DNA from: Hydrogenophaga aromaticivorans
Lineage (GTDB): Bacteria; Pseudomonadota; Gammaproteobacteria; Burkholderiales; Burkholderiaceae_C
Length of the DNA stretch: 64,000 nt
Assembly (NCBI RefSeq): GCF_013387465.1
Contig: NZ_VYGV01000016.1
Location: 540,446 to 604,445 of the forward strand
Direction of reading: 5' to 3'
Position 1 is the stretch's first letter, and each line of letters begins with the position of its first letter. Below the pieces are notes generated by a model. The model did not search any database. It was not told the origin of the DNA and saw nothing but the letters and a program-made list of their open reading frames with translations. Positions 18,658 to 29,574 of this stretch are shown here, one piece after another. The translations under genes and the position numbers were made by a program.

Positions 18658-19497
18658 TCAGCGAGCAAACCGCTTGCGGGTCAGCGCCAGGGCCAGCCAG
18701 AAGGCCACCACCGTATAGAAGACCAGCACCGCGGCATGAAGCCAGGCCTGATCGGGCCACTGATTCATGAACAGGGGGCGCACCAGCTCCACCGCATTGG
18801 TCAGCGGCAGCCAGTCCGAGATCGCACGCACCACCCCGGGCAACTGCTCCCGCGGGAAGAAGACCCCGGAGAGGAACATCATCGGGGTCAGGAACAGCGT
18901 GAAGTAGTAGGTGAAGAAGTCGTAGCCCTGGGCCAGGGCGTTGAACACCAGGGCGATGCACGAGAACGTGATGCCCACCCCCAGCAGCACCGGCCAGGCC
19001 AGCAGGAGTTTGGGCGAATGGCTGATGCCCAGGCCCAGCATCACGGCCATGATGGCGGTGACCGAAAACAGCGCCTTGAAGCCGGCCCACAACATTTCGG
19101 CCAGCACCACGTCGTCCAGGCTCACCGGTGCGTTCATGATGCCGTCCCAGGTTTTCTGCACGTGCATGCGCGAAAACGCCGAGTACAGCGCCTCGAAGCT
19201 GGCCGCGTTCATCGCGCTCATGCAGATGCTGCCGCTGGCCAGGAAAAGGATGTAGGGCACCGTCGTGTTGCCTTGTGGCGTGGCGACGCTCACCTGGCCC
19301 ACCAGCGCCCCCATGCCGTAGCCGAACGCCACCAGCCACATCAGCGGCTCGGCGATGTTGCCCACCAGGCTGGGAATCGCGAGCTTTTTCCAGACCAGCA
19401 GGTTGCGCAGGAACACCGGCCACCAGCGGGTGGACAGGCGAGGGGGCGCCCAGTGGGAGGGTGCGGGGAGCGACGTTGTTGTATTCATGTCATCCAT
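18658..19497 (-). CDS. ABC-2 type exporter permease (NodJ-like)
   Basis: This 279-aa permease has six predicted membrane helices and the ABC-2 signature region (LFLTPMMFLSGVFFPREQLPGVVRAISDWLPLTNAVELVRPL). That motif matches the NodJ/DrrB branch. Its start overlaps the last bases of the ATPase gene, so the two form one exporter. The cargo is unknown; no nod genes are nearby. ATG 19488 is an alternative start three codons inside. Confidence 0.88.
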   Translation of the reverse strand: MDDMNTTTSLPAPSHWAPPRLSTRWWPVFLRNLLVWKKLAIPSLVGNIAEPLMWLVAFGYGMGALVGQVSVATPQGNTTVPYILFLASGSICMSAMNAASFEALYSAFSRMHVQKTWDGIMNAPVSLDDVVLAEMLWAGFKALFSVTAIMAVMLGLGISHSPKLLLAWPVLLGVGITFSCIALVFNALAQGYDFFTYYFTLFLTPMMFLSGVFFPREQLPGVVRAISDWLPLTNAVELVRPLFMNQWPDQAWLHAAVLVFYTVVAFWLALALTRKRFAR

Positions 19498-20425
19498 CCT
19501 CGCGGATCTGCCGACCGGTGAGTTTCAGAAACAGGTCTTCCAGGTTCGCCGGCCGGTGCAACGTGCGCAGCTGGTGGTGTTGGCCCAGCGCGGCCAGCAG
19601 GGGCAGGGCCTGTGCGGTGTAGAAAAACACGGTCTCGCCGCTCACCTCCACGCGCGCAGCCAGTGCCCGCAGCGCGGCGTGCTCTTCGGCCTGCGCCAGC
19701 GCCAGTGCGCCGTTGCCGTAGACCTCCACCACGTCGGGCTCCAGGTGCTGCGCGATCAGCTCGCGCGGGCGGCCTTCGGCGATCTTGCGGCCGTGGTCCA
19801 GCACCAGCAGGCGCGAGCACAGGCGTTCGGCCTCGTCCATGAAGTGCGTGGTGAGCAGGATGCTCTTGCCCTGCTGCAGCAGCAGTTGCAGGCGCTCCCA
19901 CATCAGGTGGCGCGCCTGCGGGTCCAGCCCGGTGGTGGGCTCGTCGAGCATCAGCAGGCGCGGGTCGTTCACCAGCGCGCGCGCCAGCGACAGGCGCCGC
20001 TTCATGCCGCCCGAGAGTTCGCCCGGTTTGGCGTCGGCCTTGTGCGAGAGCGCGGCGAACTCCAGCAACTGCGGAATGCGCGGGCGGATCTGCGCGGCGC
20101 TCATGCCGAAGTAGCGGCCGTAGACCAGCAGGTTTTCGGCGCAGGAAAAATCCGGGTCCAGCGTGTCGATCTGGCTCACCACGCCCAGCAGCGCCTTGAT
20201 GGCCAGGGCGTCGCGCGGCATGTCCATGCCAAAGGCGGTGATGCGGCCCGCGTCCGGCGCGGTCAGTCCCAGGCACATGCGGATGGTGGTGGTCTTGCCG
20301 GCCCCATTGGGCCCGATCACGCCCAGGCATTCGCCCGGCGCGATGCTGAACGACAGGTCGTCCACCACGGTGTTGCCGCCATAGCGCTTGGCCAGGTGCT
20401 GGCATTCGAAGAGGTTGGCACTCAT
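19490..20425 (-). CDS. ABC exporter ATPase (NodI/DrrA-like)
   Basis: This 311-aa ATP-binding subunit has Walker A GPNGAGKTTT, Q-loop VVSQIDTLDPDF, signature LSGGMKRRL, Walker B LLMLDEPTTGLDP and H-loop LTTHFMDEAE. A roughly 80-residue C-terminal extension follows, typical of NodI/DrrA exporters. Start MSANLFECQHL at 20425 is chosen; an ATG three codons upstream is possible. It lies directly upstream of the permease gene, and the 104-bp gap before psd is a divergent promoter region. Confidence 0.9.
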   Translation of the reverse strand: MSANLFECQHLAKRYGGNTVVDDLSFSIAPGECLGVIGPNGAGKTTTIRMCLGLTAPDAGRITAFGMDMPRDALAIKALLGVVSQIDTLDPDFSCAENLLVYGRYFGMSAAQIRPRIPQLLEFAALSHKADAKPGELSGGMKRRLSLARALVNDPRLLMLDEPTTGLDPQARHLMWERLQLLLQQGKSILLTTHFMDEAERLCSRLLVLDHGRKIAEGRPRELIAQHLEPDVVEVYGNGALALAQAEEHAALRALAARVEVSGETVFFYTAQALPLLAALGQHHQLRTLHRPANLEDLFLKLTGRQIREDG

Positions 20426-20529
20426 GCAATGCATTGTGCCCGCGCGCCCGCCCGCCGCGCGCCTTGGACTCCAGGGGCGCCGCCTACAATACCGGCACCG
20501 GGCCGATCGGTCTTTTCACGCGTTTTGCC

Positions 20530-21447
20530 GTGTCCTTATCCCCTGCTGTTGTTCTGCAATACCTGCTGCCCAAACGGGCACTGACCGTGTTCGCCGGCTG
20601 GTGCGCCGGATCGAAGGCGACCTGGTGGACGCGCAGGGTGATCCCCTGGTTCATCCGCCGTTACGGCGTCAACATGGCCGAGGCCGCGAACCCGAACCCA
20701 CGCGGTTACGCCACCTTCAACGAATTTTTCACCCGGGCGCTCAAGCCCGGCGCGCGGCCACTCGCGCGCGCGGCCTTTGTCTGCCCGGTGGACGGCGCGA
20801 TCAGCCAGTTCGGCGCCATCGAAAAAGACCAGATCTTCCAGGCCAAGGGCCACAGTTACAGCACACAGGCCCTGGTGGGCGGTGACGCCGAACTGGCCGC
20901 ACAGTTCGAAGACGGCGCCTTCGCCACCCTCTACCTCAGCCCCAGGGACTACCACCGCATCCACATGCCCAGCGCCGCGCGCCTGCGCCGCATGATCCAT
21001 GTGCCGGGCGACCTGTTTTCCGTCAACCCGACCACGGCGTGCGGCGTGCCCGGCCTGTTCGCGCGCAACGAGCGCGTGGTCTGCGTGTTCGACGTGCCGC
21101 ACGGCGAGAGCGGCGAGATGCGCCCCTTCGTGCAGGTGCTGGTGGGCGCCACCATCGTCGGCAGCATGGCCACCGTGTGGCACGGCGTGGTGAACCCGCC
21201 GCGCCCGGGCGAGGTGCGCGAGTGGCGCTACGACGACAAGGCCTTTCTGCTGGACCGGGGTGAAGAGATGGGCTGTTTCCTGCTCGGCTCCACCGTGGTG
21301 CTGCTCTGGCCGAAAGACACCATTCACTTCAACCAGCAGTGGCTGGCCGGGCAGGGCGTGCGCATGGGCGAAGCCATGGGCAGCGCCGTGGTGGCCGAGC
21401 CCGACACCTGCCCGCAGGCCTTGACCACCTCCCAGGACACCCCATGA
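20530..21447 (+). CDS. psd: Phosphatidylserine decarboxylase proenzyme
   Basis: This 305-aa membrane-associated enzyme makes phosphatidylethanolamine. The self-cleavage motif LGST is at 252-255, where Ser254 becomes the pyruvoyl prosthetic group. The [10 protein letters not shown] segment around 138-147 is also characteristic. The N-terminal region ([16 protein letters not shown]) matches the proteobacterial Psd type. GTG 20530 gives the standard length; a longer in-frame reading starts in non-coding sequence. Its stop overlaps purT as ATGA. Confidence 0.95.
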   Translation: MSLSPAVVLQYLLPKRALTVFAGWCAGSKATWWTRRVIPWFIRRYGVNMAEAANPNPRGYATFNEFFTRALKPGARPLARAAFVCPVDGAISQFGAIEKDQIFQAKGHSYSTQALVGGDAELAAQFEDGAFATLYLSPRDYHRIHMPSAARLRRMIHVPGDLFSVNPTTACGVPGLFARNERVVCVFDVPHGESGEMRPFVQVLVGATIVGSMATVWHGVVNPPRPGEVREWRYDDKAFLLDRGEEMGCFLLGSTVVLLWPKDTIHFNQQWLAGQGVRMGEAMGSAVVAEPDTCPQALTTSQDTP

Positions 21448-22670
21448 CCACCCTCGGCACCCCCCTGTCCCCTTCCGCCACCAAGGTGATGCTGCTCGGC
21501 TCCGGCGAGCTGGGCAAAGAGGTGCTGATCGCCTTGCAGCGCCTGGGCGTTGAAACCATTGCGGTGGACCGGTACGACAACGCGCCGGGCCAGCAGGTGG
21601 CGCACTTTGCCCGCACCATCACCATGAGCGACCCGGCGCAGTTGAAAGCGCTGATTCAGGCCGAGCGCCCGCACCTGGTGGTGCCCGAGATCGAGGCCAT
21701 TGCCACGCCCATGCTGCAGGAGCTCGAAGCGGCCGGTGTGGTGCGTGTGATCCCCACCGCCCGCGCCGCACGCCTGACCATGGACCGCGAAGGCATCCGC
21801 CGCCTGGCTGCCGAAACGCTGGGCCTGCCGACCAGCCCCTACAAGTTCTGCGATTCGCTCGAAGAGCTGCAGGCAGCGATCGACGGTGGCATCAGCTACC
21901 CCTGCATCGTCAAGCCGGTGATGAGCAGCTCGGGCAAGGGCCAGAGCAAGATCGACGGCCCGGCCGATGTGAAGACTGCGTGGGACTACGCCATGTCGGG
22001 CGGCCGCGTCGGCCCGGGCCGCATCATCGTCGAAGGCTTCATCGATTTCGACTACGAGATCACGCAGCTCACCGTGCGCGCCCTCGGTGCCGACGGCCAG
22101 ATCGAGACCCACTTCTGCGACCCGATCGGCCACGTGCAGGTGAGCGGCGACTACGTGGAAAGCTGGCAGCCGCACCCGATGACGGCGACCGCGCTGGCCG
22201 AGTCGCGCCGCATCGCCAAGGCGGTGACGGACGACCTGGGCGTGGGCCACGACGGCCAGCCTTCGGGCCTGGGCCTGTTTGGGGTGGAGCTGTTCGTGAA
22301 GGGCGACCAGGTCTGGTTCAGCGAAGTGAGCCCGCGCCCGCACGACACCGGCATGGTGACCATGATCACGCAATGGCAGAACGAGTTCGAGCTGCACGCC
22401 CGCGCCATCCTCGGCCTGCCGGTGAGTACCGTCCTCAAGAGCCCGGGCGCCAGTGCCGTGATCTACGGCGGGGTGGAAGCCCAGGGCATTGTGTTCGACG
22501 GCGTGGACGAAGCCATGCGCGTGCCCAACAGCGAAATCCGCCTGTTCGGCAAACCCGAGAGCTTTGTGAAGCGCCGCATGGGCGTGGCGCTGGTGCACGA
22601 CGCCGACGTGGAGGTCGCGCGCACGCAGGCCAAGCTCGCGGCCTCGAAAGTCAAACCCCGGCGGGCCTGA
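21444..22670 (+). CDS. purT: Formate-dependent GAR transformylase PurT
   Basis: This 408-aa ATP-grasp enzyme of purine synthesis converts GAR to FGAR using formate and ATP. It shows the N-terminal [22 protein letters not shown] motif, the ATP-grasp loop [13 protein letters not shown] and the metal-binding [15 protein letters not shown]. Length is typical. It is coupled to psd by a 4-base overlap, which is an operon link without obvious metabolic logic. Its 3' end overlaps the convergent membrane-protein gene by 20 bases. Confidence 0.97.
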   Translation: MTTLGTPLSPSATKVMLLGSGELGKEVLIALQRLGVETIAVDRYDNAPGQQVAHFARTITMSDPAQLKALIQAERPHLVVPEIEAIATPMLQELEAAGVVRVIPTARAARLTMDREGIRRLAAETLGLPTSPYKFCDSLEELQAAIDGGISYPCIVKPVMSSSGKGQSKIDGPADVKTAWDYAMSGGRVGPGRIIVEGFIDFDYEITQLTVRALGADGQIETHFCDPIGHVQVSGDYVESWQPHPMTATALAESRRIAKAVTDDLGVGHDGQPSGLGLFGVELFVKGDQVWFSEVSPRPHDTGMVTMITQWQNEFELHARAILGLPVSTVLKSPGASAVIYGGVEAQGIVFDGVDEAMRVPNSEIRLFGKPESFVKRRMGVALVHDADVEVARTQAKLAASKVKPRRA

Positions 22671-23301
22671 CTTTCGTGGGAGTGGGCAGGCGCGCGAGCT
22701 GCGCGTCGTGCCAGCGCGCCAGCAGCCCCTGCGCAGCGATGGCCCCGATGAAGGCCAGTGCCATGTCTTTCTGCGTGTCCCACGGATCGCCCTGGGTGCC
22801 CAGGAAGGCGTCAGCACCCGCACCAATCGCCACCGCAACGCCCCATTCGATCAGTTCGTAGAGCGCGCTGATCGCACCGCACACGCACACCACGATCACG
22901 AACAGCCAGCGTCCCGTCCGCAGCGGCGTCCGACGCAGCAGCAGCTCACGCGCCACCAGGGCGGGCACGAAGCCCTGGGCCAGGTGGCCGATGCCGTCGT
23001 AGGGGTTTCGCGCCAGGCCCATGAAGTCCTGTATCCAGAAACCCAGCGGCACCTTGGCGTAGGTGTAGTGGCCGCCCAGCATCAGGACCAGTGCGTGCAC
23101 GAAGATCAGCGCATAGACCAGCCGCGTGAGCGGAAAACGCTGCCAGCTGAACCAGAGCAGGGGCAGGGAGATGATCACGGGCGCCACTTCCAGGGCCCAG
23201 GTGTCGAGCTCCAGCGGATGGAAACCCGACAGGGCGAGCAGCGCCAGCAGGACCAGCGAATAGATCAGCAGGCCGCGCGGGCCCAGGCTTGATTCGTACA
23301 T
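22651..23301 (-). CDS. YjdF-like inner membrane protein (DUF2238)
   Basis: This 216-aa protein has about six membrane helices and the family motifs [37 protein letters not shown] and [12 protein letters not shown]. The conserved His and Glu residues inside helices suggest a catalytic or ion-handling core, but no function is established. It converges with and slightly overlaps purT. Confidence 0.85.
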   Translation of the reverse strand: MYESSLGPRGLLIYSLVLLALLALSGFHPLELDTWALEVAPVIISLPLLWFSWQRFPLTRLVYALIFVHALVLMLGGHYTYAKVPLGFWIQDFMGLARNPYDGIGHLAQGFVPALVARELLLRRTPLRTGRWLFVIVVCVCGAISALYELIEWGVAVAIGAGADAFLGTQGDPWDTQKDMALAFIGAIAAQGLLARWHDAQLARLPTPTKVRPAGV

Positions 23302-23348
23302 CGCCCGATCATATTAGGGGGCACAGCTCGCTGGATGGGGAGTTGACA

Positions 23349-23432
23349 CCCAGGGCACCGCGGAACCGGCTTTGCCGGGCCGCCAGTGCCGCCCCCTTGG
23401 GGGTGACGCCGCAGGCGGCGCGGGGGTGGGCC
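23349..23432 (-). repeat. 3'-end hairpin repeat, copy B
   Basis: This copy is nearly identical to copy A over CACCGCGGAACCGGCTTTGC and the following GC hairpins. It ends 3 bases from the stop of the MacB-type permease gene and has the same polarity relative to that gene. Confidence 0.8.
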
Positions 23433-23435
23433 AAT

Positions 23436-24633
23436 CTACTCGTGGCGCAGCGCATCGATCGGATTCAGCCGCGCCGCGCGCCGCGCCGGGAAGTAGCCGA
23501 ACAGCACACCGATCGCCGCTGAAAACACGAAGCTCAGCACGTTCACGCTCAGGTTGAACTGGTAGGGCACGTTCATCAGCGCCGACAGGCCGAGCGAGGC
23601 GATGGTGGCCAGCACGATGCCGATGAGTCCGCCGAGCGCGGCCAGCACCACGGCCTCGATCAGGAACTGCAGCAGCACCTCGCGCTCCAGCGCGCCGATG
23701 GCCAGGCGCAGGCCGATTTCGCGCGTGCGCTCGGTCACGCTCACCAGCATGATGTTCATGATGCCGATGCCGCCCACCAGCAGGCTCACCGCGGCCACCG
23801 CGCCGAGCAGCATGGTCATGATCTTGGTGGTGCCCGACAGCGTTTCGGCGAGTTGTTTGGTGTCGAGCACGTTGAAGTTGTCTTCGTCGCTCTCGGCCAG
23901 CTTGCGCCGCTCGCGCAGCAGCTGGGTGATGGTCGCCGTGATGCGGGCGGCGTCGGCGCCGTCGCTCATGGACACCAGCAGGGTGTTGACCCGCGTGTGG
24001 CCGACGATGCGGCGTTGCAGGGTCTTGATCGGCATCAGCACCATGTCGTCCTGGTCGTTGCCGAAAGCACCCTGGCCCTTGGCGGCCAGCGTGCCGATGA
24101 CCTCGCAGCTCATCGCCTTGACGCGCAGTTGCGCGCCCACTGCGCTGGTGCTGCCGAAGAGCTCGCGCTGCACCGTCTGACCGATCAGGCAGACCGCGCC
24201 GCCTGCGCGCAATTCGTCGTTGCTGAACGCGCGGCCGTCGGCCAGCTTCCAGTTGCCGGTGGTGAGCCAGTCGTTGGTGCTGCCGATCACGCTGCTGCTC
24301 CAGTTGCGGCCGTTGGCCACGAGCACGGAGCCGGTGCGCGCTTCGGACGCGACGGCGGCGATGCCACCGATCTGCGCGGCGATGGCTTCGCCGTCGCTTT
24401 CCTTGAAGGCGGGCGCACCGCCGCCGCCACCGCCCGGTCCCATGCGCTGGCCGGGGCGCACCTGCAGCAGGTTGGTGCCCAGGCCCGAAATCTGGTTCTG
24501 CACCGCGGCCGTGGCGCCGTTGCCGACGGTGACCATGGTGATCACCGCGCTCACGCCGATCACGATGCCGAGGATGGTGAGGAAGGATCGCAGCAGGTTG
24601 CGCCGGATCGAGCGCAGCGCGAGCAACAGGGTG

Positions 24634-24644
<11 letters not shown>
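23436..24644 (-). CDS. MacB-type ABC permease (FtsX fold)
   Basis: This 402-aa protein has one N-terminal helix (LRSFLTILGIVIGVSAVITMV), a large periplasmic MacB core domain (about 50-270) and three C-terminal helices with the FtsX domain (VGGIGIMNIMLVSVTERTREIGLRLAIGA). In E. coli MacB the ATPase is fused to this part; here it is a separate gene that overlaps it by 11 bases. The complex would work with the adjacent MacA adaptor and the outer-membrane factor to expel drugs, lipids or peptides. Confidence 0.93.
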
Positions 24645-25419
<775 letters not shown>

Positions 25420-25511
25420 ATTTGTCGTGGATCGGTCCGGCGCCGGGCCGCCCCAAGCCGGATCAGCCCCCCCGGGGGGCAACGACCCGCGCAGCGCTGG
25501 CGTGTGGGGGC
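25420..25511 (-). repeat. Second type of GC hairpin repeat between macA and macB genes
   Basis: The spacer contains GCCGGGCCGCCCCAAGCCGG and a CCCCCCCGGGGGG stem. It starts immediately after the macA stop and reaches the macB ATPase start. It resembles, but is not the same as, the copy A-F repeat family. It may act as an mRNA stabiliser or attenuator inside the operon. Confidence 0.5.
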
Positions 25512-26813
25512 TCATGAGCCGGTTCCTGCCGCTCTCTGTTCGGTGATCACGGCCATGCCTTCGGAGAGGCCCTCACCGCTGACTTCGGTGTTGCGGCCGT
25601 CGCTGATGCCGGTCTTGACCTGCATGGCCACGGGCTGGTTCTCCTGCAGCACCCAGATCTGGCGCTTGCCGCCGCTGCGGGGGTCGGTGCCGGCGGTTTT
25701 GGTGCTCGAGCGCGGCGGGCGTGGCATCAGCTTGGACAGGATGCTGGTGTTGGCCGCCGCCGCGCCGTTGCCACTGACCGGCGAGAAGCGCAAGGCGGTG
25801 TTGGGCACCAGCAGCACGCCCTTCGCCTCCTTGGCCACGATGGTGGCAGCCGCCGTCATGCCCGGGCGCAGGCTGAGGTCGCTGTTGTCCACGTTGAGCG
25901 TGGTGGTGTAGGTGACCACGTTGTCGGTCTTGGTGGAACCAAAGGCCACGCGGTTGATGGTGGCCGGGTAGCGGCGCGCCGGGAAGGCGCTCACGGTGAA
26001 GGTGGCTTTCTGGTCCACCTTGACGGCACCCACATCGGCCTCGTCCACCGCCACGTCGAGCTTGAGCTGCGCGAGGTCCTCGGCCACGGAGAACAGCGTC
26101 ACGGCCTGCAGCGAGGCGGCCACGGCGTTGCCCGGGTCCACCGTGCGGCTGAGCACCACGCCGTTGATGGGCGAGCGGATCGAGGCCTTGGACAGGTTGG
26201 TTTCGGTGGTGGCGAGGGCGGCGCGCGATTCGGTGACGGCGGCGCGTGCGGCGGCCTCAATGGCCACGGCGCGCTCGACGGCCGCTTTCGCGCTGTCGAG
26301 CTCGGTGGCCGAGGGCACCTTGCCGCCCGAGAGGCGTGCCACCTCTTCAAAGCGCGCCAGCGTGGCGCGCGATTCCTTCACCGTGGCGCTGGCCTGCGCC
26401 AGCTGCGCCTGGGCCGAGGCCAGACCGGCGCGCGACTGCGTCACCTGGTCCACCAGCTTGGCGGTGTCCAGCTCCACCAGCACCTGGCCGGTCTTGATGC
26501 GGTCGTTCACATCCACCAGCACGCGTTTGACGGTGCCCGAGAGCTCGCTGCCGATGTTGACCGAGCGCGTGGGCTGCAGCGTGCCGTTGGCGGCCACCGT
26601 GAGCGTGATGTCGCCCGTCTTCAGGGGCTCGGTCACGTAGACCGGCGCGGCCTTGCTTTGCTGCTGCGCCTGCCAGTAGGCGATGCCGCCAGCCCCGACG
26701 ACGAGCGCGGCAATGCCGATCCACAGCGAGCTGCGCTGCCACCAGCGCGGCGGGTGGTCGCTGCCCAGCAGGTTTTGCAGGTCGGCGGAGGGGGCGTCTT
26801 TTTTGGAGCTCAT
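25512..26813 (-). CDS. macA: MacA/AcrA-type periplasmic adaptor
   Basis: This 433-aa membrane-fusion protein has an N-terminal transmembrane anchor (LWIGIAALVVGAGGIAYW), lipoyl-like halves around a long helical hairpin (about 95-190, RAGLASAQAQLAQASATVKE), a beta-barrel and a membrane-proximal domain. There is a Ser/Ala-rich insertion (about 350-375) before the last strands. It bridges the MacB-type pump and the outer-membrane channel. Confidence 0.93.
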   Translation of the reverse strand: MSSKKDAPSADLQNLLGSDHPPRWWQRSSLWIGIAALVVGAGGIAYWQAQQQSKAAPVYVTEPLKTGDITLTVAANGTLQPTRSVNIGSELSGTVKRVLVDVNDRIKTGQVLVELDTAKLVDQVTQSRAGLASAQAQLAQASATVKESRATLARFEEVARLSGGKVPSATELDSAKAAVERAVAIEAAARAAVTESRAALATTETNLSKASIRSPINGVVLSRTVDPGNAVAASLQAVTLFSVAEDLAQLKLDVAVDEADVGAVKVDQKATFTVSAFPARRYPATINRVAFGSTKTDNVVTYTTTLNVDNSDLSLRPGMTAAATIVAKEAKGVLLVPNTALRFSPVSGNGAAAANTSILSKLMPRPPRSSTKTAGTDPRSGGKRQIWVLQENQPVAMQVKTGISDGRNTEVSGEGLSEGMAVITEQRAAGTGS

Positions 26814-26839
26814 GGCGATTCGGTGTCGGTGTTCGGGGT

Positions 26840-28315
26840 TCAGCTGGTGGTGGCTTCCACCGACGGCGCGTCGGGCGTCCAGCCGCCGCCGAGGGCCTTG
26901 TACAGGCGCACGTGGTCGGCGCTCAGCGTGGCCTGGGTGCTGGCCACGCTGTCCTGGGTGGAGAGCAGGGTGCGCTGGGTGTCGAGCACCGAGCGGAAGT
27001 CGATCAGGCCGCTCTCGTAGCGCTGGCGCGCCAGCAGCTCGGCGTTGGCCGCGGCGGTGCTGGCCGCCTGCAGGCGCACCAGGCGCTCGCGGTCGCCCTG
27101 CAGCGCCACCAGCGCGTCTTCCACGTCTTTCACGGCGCTGATCACGGTGCCCTGGTAGGCCACGCGCGCCTGTTCCAGCGCCGCTTCCTGCGAGCGCACC
27201 TGGGCCCGGGCCGCGCCACCGTCGAACAGCGGCGCCGACACGCTGGCCAGCAGCGAGTTGACCACCGATGCGCCGTTGGTCAGCGAGCCCAGCGTCAGCG
27301 CGGAGAGGCCCAGCGAGCCGCTGAGGCGGAAGCTCGGGTAGCGCGCGGCATCGGCCGCGGCCACGCGGGACAGCGCGGCGCTGATGCGGTGTTCGGCGGT
27401 GCGCACGTCGGGGCGCTGGCGCAGCGTGTCGGCCGGAAAGGCCAGCGCCAGATCGCCCGCGCCCTGGGGTACCGCTGCGGCGGTGGTCAGCGCGCCCTGC
27501 AGCGCGGCGGGCAGTGTGCCGGGCGCCTGTCCGGTCAGCACCGCGAGGCCGCTCAGGGCCTGGGCGATGCTGGTCTGCAGCGCCGGGATCTGGGCCGCGG
27601 TCTGCTCGCTGGAGGCAATGGCCTGCTCCAGATCGAGCGACGAGGCCAGGCCCGCCTGTGTGCGCCAGCGCGTGATCTGCAGCGTTTCGGTCTGCGCGGC
27701 GAGGTTGCTGCGCGCAATCGCCAGCCGCGTCTGCAGGCCACGCAGTTCGATGTAGGTGACCGCGACTTCGGCCGCCAGCGACACCTGCACATCGGCCAGG
27801 CTGGTTTCGGACGCGCGGGCGTCGGCTTCGCTGGCGTTCAGCGCGCTGCGGTTGCCACCAAAAATATCGGGTTCCCAGCTGGCGTCAAAGCCGGCCTGGA
27901 AACGGTTGCTGGTGTCGTTGTCGCCCGACTTGCTGCGCTGCGCCGAGGTCGACGCGCTGAGCGTGGGGCCCATGCCGGCTTGTTGCACGTCGCGCTGCGC
28001 GCGTGCCTGCAGCAGCGCGGCCTGGGCGCTCTTGACGCTGGTGTTGGCCTGCAGCGCCTGCGTGACCAGCGTGGTGAGGGTGGGGTCGTTGAAGCGTTGC
28101 CACCAGCCGGCGAGCGCCGTGGGCGAGGGGACGGCGGCCGCGTTGACCGGGGTGCTGGACCAGGCCGCTGGCAGCGGGGTTTCAGGCAGCTCGCCGCCCG
28201 CCGGTGCCAGGCTGGCGCAGGCGGACAGCAGGGCGATGCTGGCCAGGGCGATCAGGGTGACTGGTCCGCGGACCGGTCGGGCGTTGGGCGGTGACAGCAG
28301 TTTCATGGTGTTCAT
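26840..28315 (-). CDS. NodT-family outer-membrane efflux lipoprotein
   Basis: This 491-aa TolC-like protein has a lipoprotein signal (lipobox LLSAC, Cys33) and two repeated OEP domains of long helices. It also shows the conserved RPDVRTAEHRISAALSRVAAADAARYPSFRLSGSLG and LFDGGAARAQV segments. It is the first gene of a four-gene efflux operon (nodT, macA, macB ATPase, macB permease) with a 26-base gap to macA. ATG 28306 three codons inside is an alternative start. Confidence 0.93.
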   Translation of the reverse strand: MNTMKLLSPPNARPVRGPVTLIALASIALLSACASLAPAGGELPETPLPAAWSSTPVNAAAVPSPTALAGWWQRFNDPTLTTLVTQALQANTSVKSAQAALLQARAQRDVQQAGMGPTLSASTSAQRSKSGDNDTSNRFQAGFDASWEPDIFGGNRSALNASEADARASETSLADVQVSLAAEVAVTYIELRGLQTRLAIARSNLAAQTETLQITRWRTQAGLASSLDLEQAIASSEQTAAQIPALQTSIAQALSGLAVLTGQAPGTLPAALQGALTTAAAVPQGAGDLALAFPADTLRQRPDVRTAEHRISAALSRVAAADAARYPSFRLSGSLGLSALTLGSLTNGASVVNSLLASVSAPLFDGGAARAQVRSQEAALEQARVAYQGTVISAVKDVEDALVALQGDRERLVRLQAASTAAANAELLARQRYESGLIDFRSVLDTQRTLLSTQDSVASTQATLSADHVRLYKALGGGWTPDAPSVEATTS

Positions 28316-28446
28316 TCAGCATACTGGGTACGCCGGTGCGCCATTGTGCGCAAACGAACTTAAGCGACCGTGACTGGATGGTGAAGTTCCGGTAAAGAAG
28401 CCGAAGTCAGGTGGGGTATCGGGTGGGTCGCATCGGCGCGGGCGGG

Positions 28447-29565
28447 TCAAGCCGCGCCGGGTTCCGGTGCGTCAGGTGGCGCCGGATCGGGGGTGGTCGC
28501 CACATGCAGCGTCTGCGTGGGGAAGGCGATGGCGGCCCCGTGGCGGGCCACGATGCGACCGAATTCGAGCAGCAGTTCCTGCTTCAGCGCCTGGTAGTCC
28601 ACCCAGGCGCGGGTGAGCGTGAAAGCGTAGACCATGATGTCGAGCGAACTGGCGCCGAAGCGGGTGAAGTTCACGATCAGGGTCTGGCTGTTGTCGATGC
28701 CGGGGTGGTTCTGCAGCAGGGTCCTCATGTCGTCGACCACGGCTTGCACCTGGTCGAAGTCGTCGTAGCGCAGGCCCAGGGTTTCTTTCAGGCGCCGGTG
28801 GCTCATGCGCGAGGGATTCTCGACCACGATGCTGGTGAACACCGCGTTGGGCACGTAGATCGGGTTCTTGTTGAAGGCGCGGATGCGGGTGTGTCGCCAG
28901 CTGATGTATTCCACCGTGCCTTCGATGCTCTTGTCGGGCGAACGGATCCAGTCACCGACGCTGAACGGGCGGTCGAGGTAGATGGTGAGGCCGCCGAAGA
29001 AATTGGCCAGCAGGTCCTTCGCGGCCAGGCCGACCGCGATGCCGCCGACGCCACCGAGCGCGAGCAGGCCGCCGATCTGGAAACCCAGGGTGTGGGCCAC
29101 GGTGATGGCGGTGACCACGATCACCAGCAGGCGCAGCAGCTTGCTCAGGGCGAGCGCGGTGGTGAGGTCGAAGGGTTCGCCGCTGTCGGTGCGGCGCCGG
29201 ATGCTGGTCTGGGAAACGAGCCCGATGAGCCGCCACAGGAACCAGGCCACGCAGACGATGAAGCCGACATCGCGCCATCGCAGGGTGTCCGTCAGCAGCG
29301 CGGGTTCGTTCCAGTGCGCATTCAGCGCACGCGCCACCCAGCCCAGGCCGATGAGCCAGATCAGCAGCTGCGTGGGCTTGCGCGCGGCGCCCAGCACGGC
29401 CTCGTCCCAGGGGTTGGCCGAGCGCTGCGCCCAGCGGTTGGCCTGCAGGAACGCCGTGCGCACGGCCTGCCCGACCAGCAGGGTGAGCAGGCTGATGGCC
29501 AGCACGGAGGCCAGCCAGAGTTCAACGCCAATGGATTGTTGAAGGGTCTCGGTGAGGCGGTTCAT
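28447..29565 (-). CDS. Mechanosensitive channel, MscS family
   Basis: This 372-aa protein has about five membrane helices. The last contains the MscS pore-helix pattern (GGLLALGGVGGIAVGLAAKDLLANFFGG), followed by the beta domain (DRPFSVGDWIRS, GTVEYISWRHTRIRAFN, IYVPNAVF). It releases solutes upon hypo-osmotic shock. It begins 9 bases after the amn stop, so it is probably co-transcribed with amn. Confidence 0.93.
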   Translation of the reverse strand: MNRLTETLQQSIGVELWLASVLAISLLTLLVGQAVRTAFLQANRWAQRSANPWDEAVLGAARKPTQLLIWLIGLGWVARALNAHWNEPALLTDTLRWRDVGFIVCVAWFLWRLIGLVSQTSIRRRTDSGEPFDLTTALALSKLLRLLVIVVTAITVAHTLGFQIGGLLALGGVGGIAVGLAAKDLLANFFGGLTIYLDRPFSVGDWIRSPDKSIEGTVEYISWRHTRIRAFNKNPIYVPNAVFTSIVVENPSRMSHRRLKETLGLRYDDFDQVQAVVDDMRTLLQNHPGIDNSQTLIVNFTRFGASSLDIMVYAFTLTRAWVDYQALKQELLLEFGRIVARHGAAIAFPTQTLHVATTPDPAPPDAPEPGAA

Positions 29566-29574
29566 GGGCCGCGC

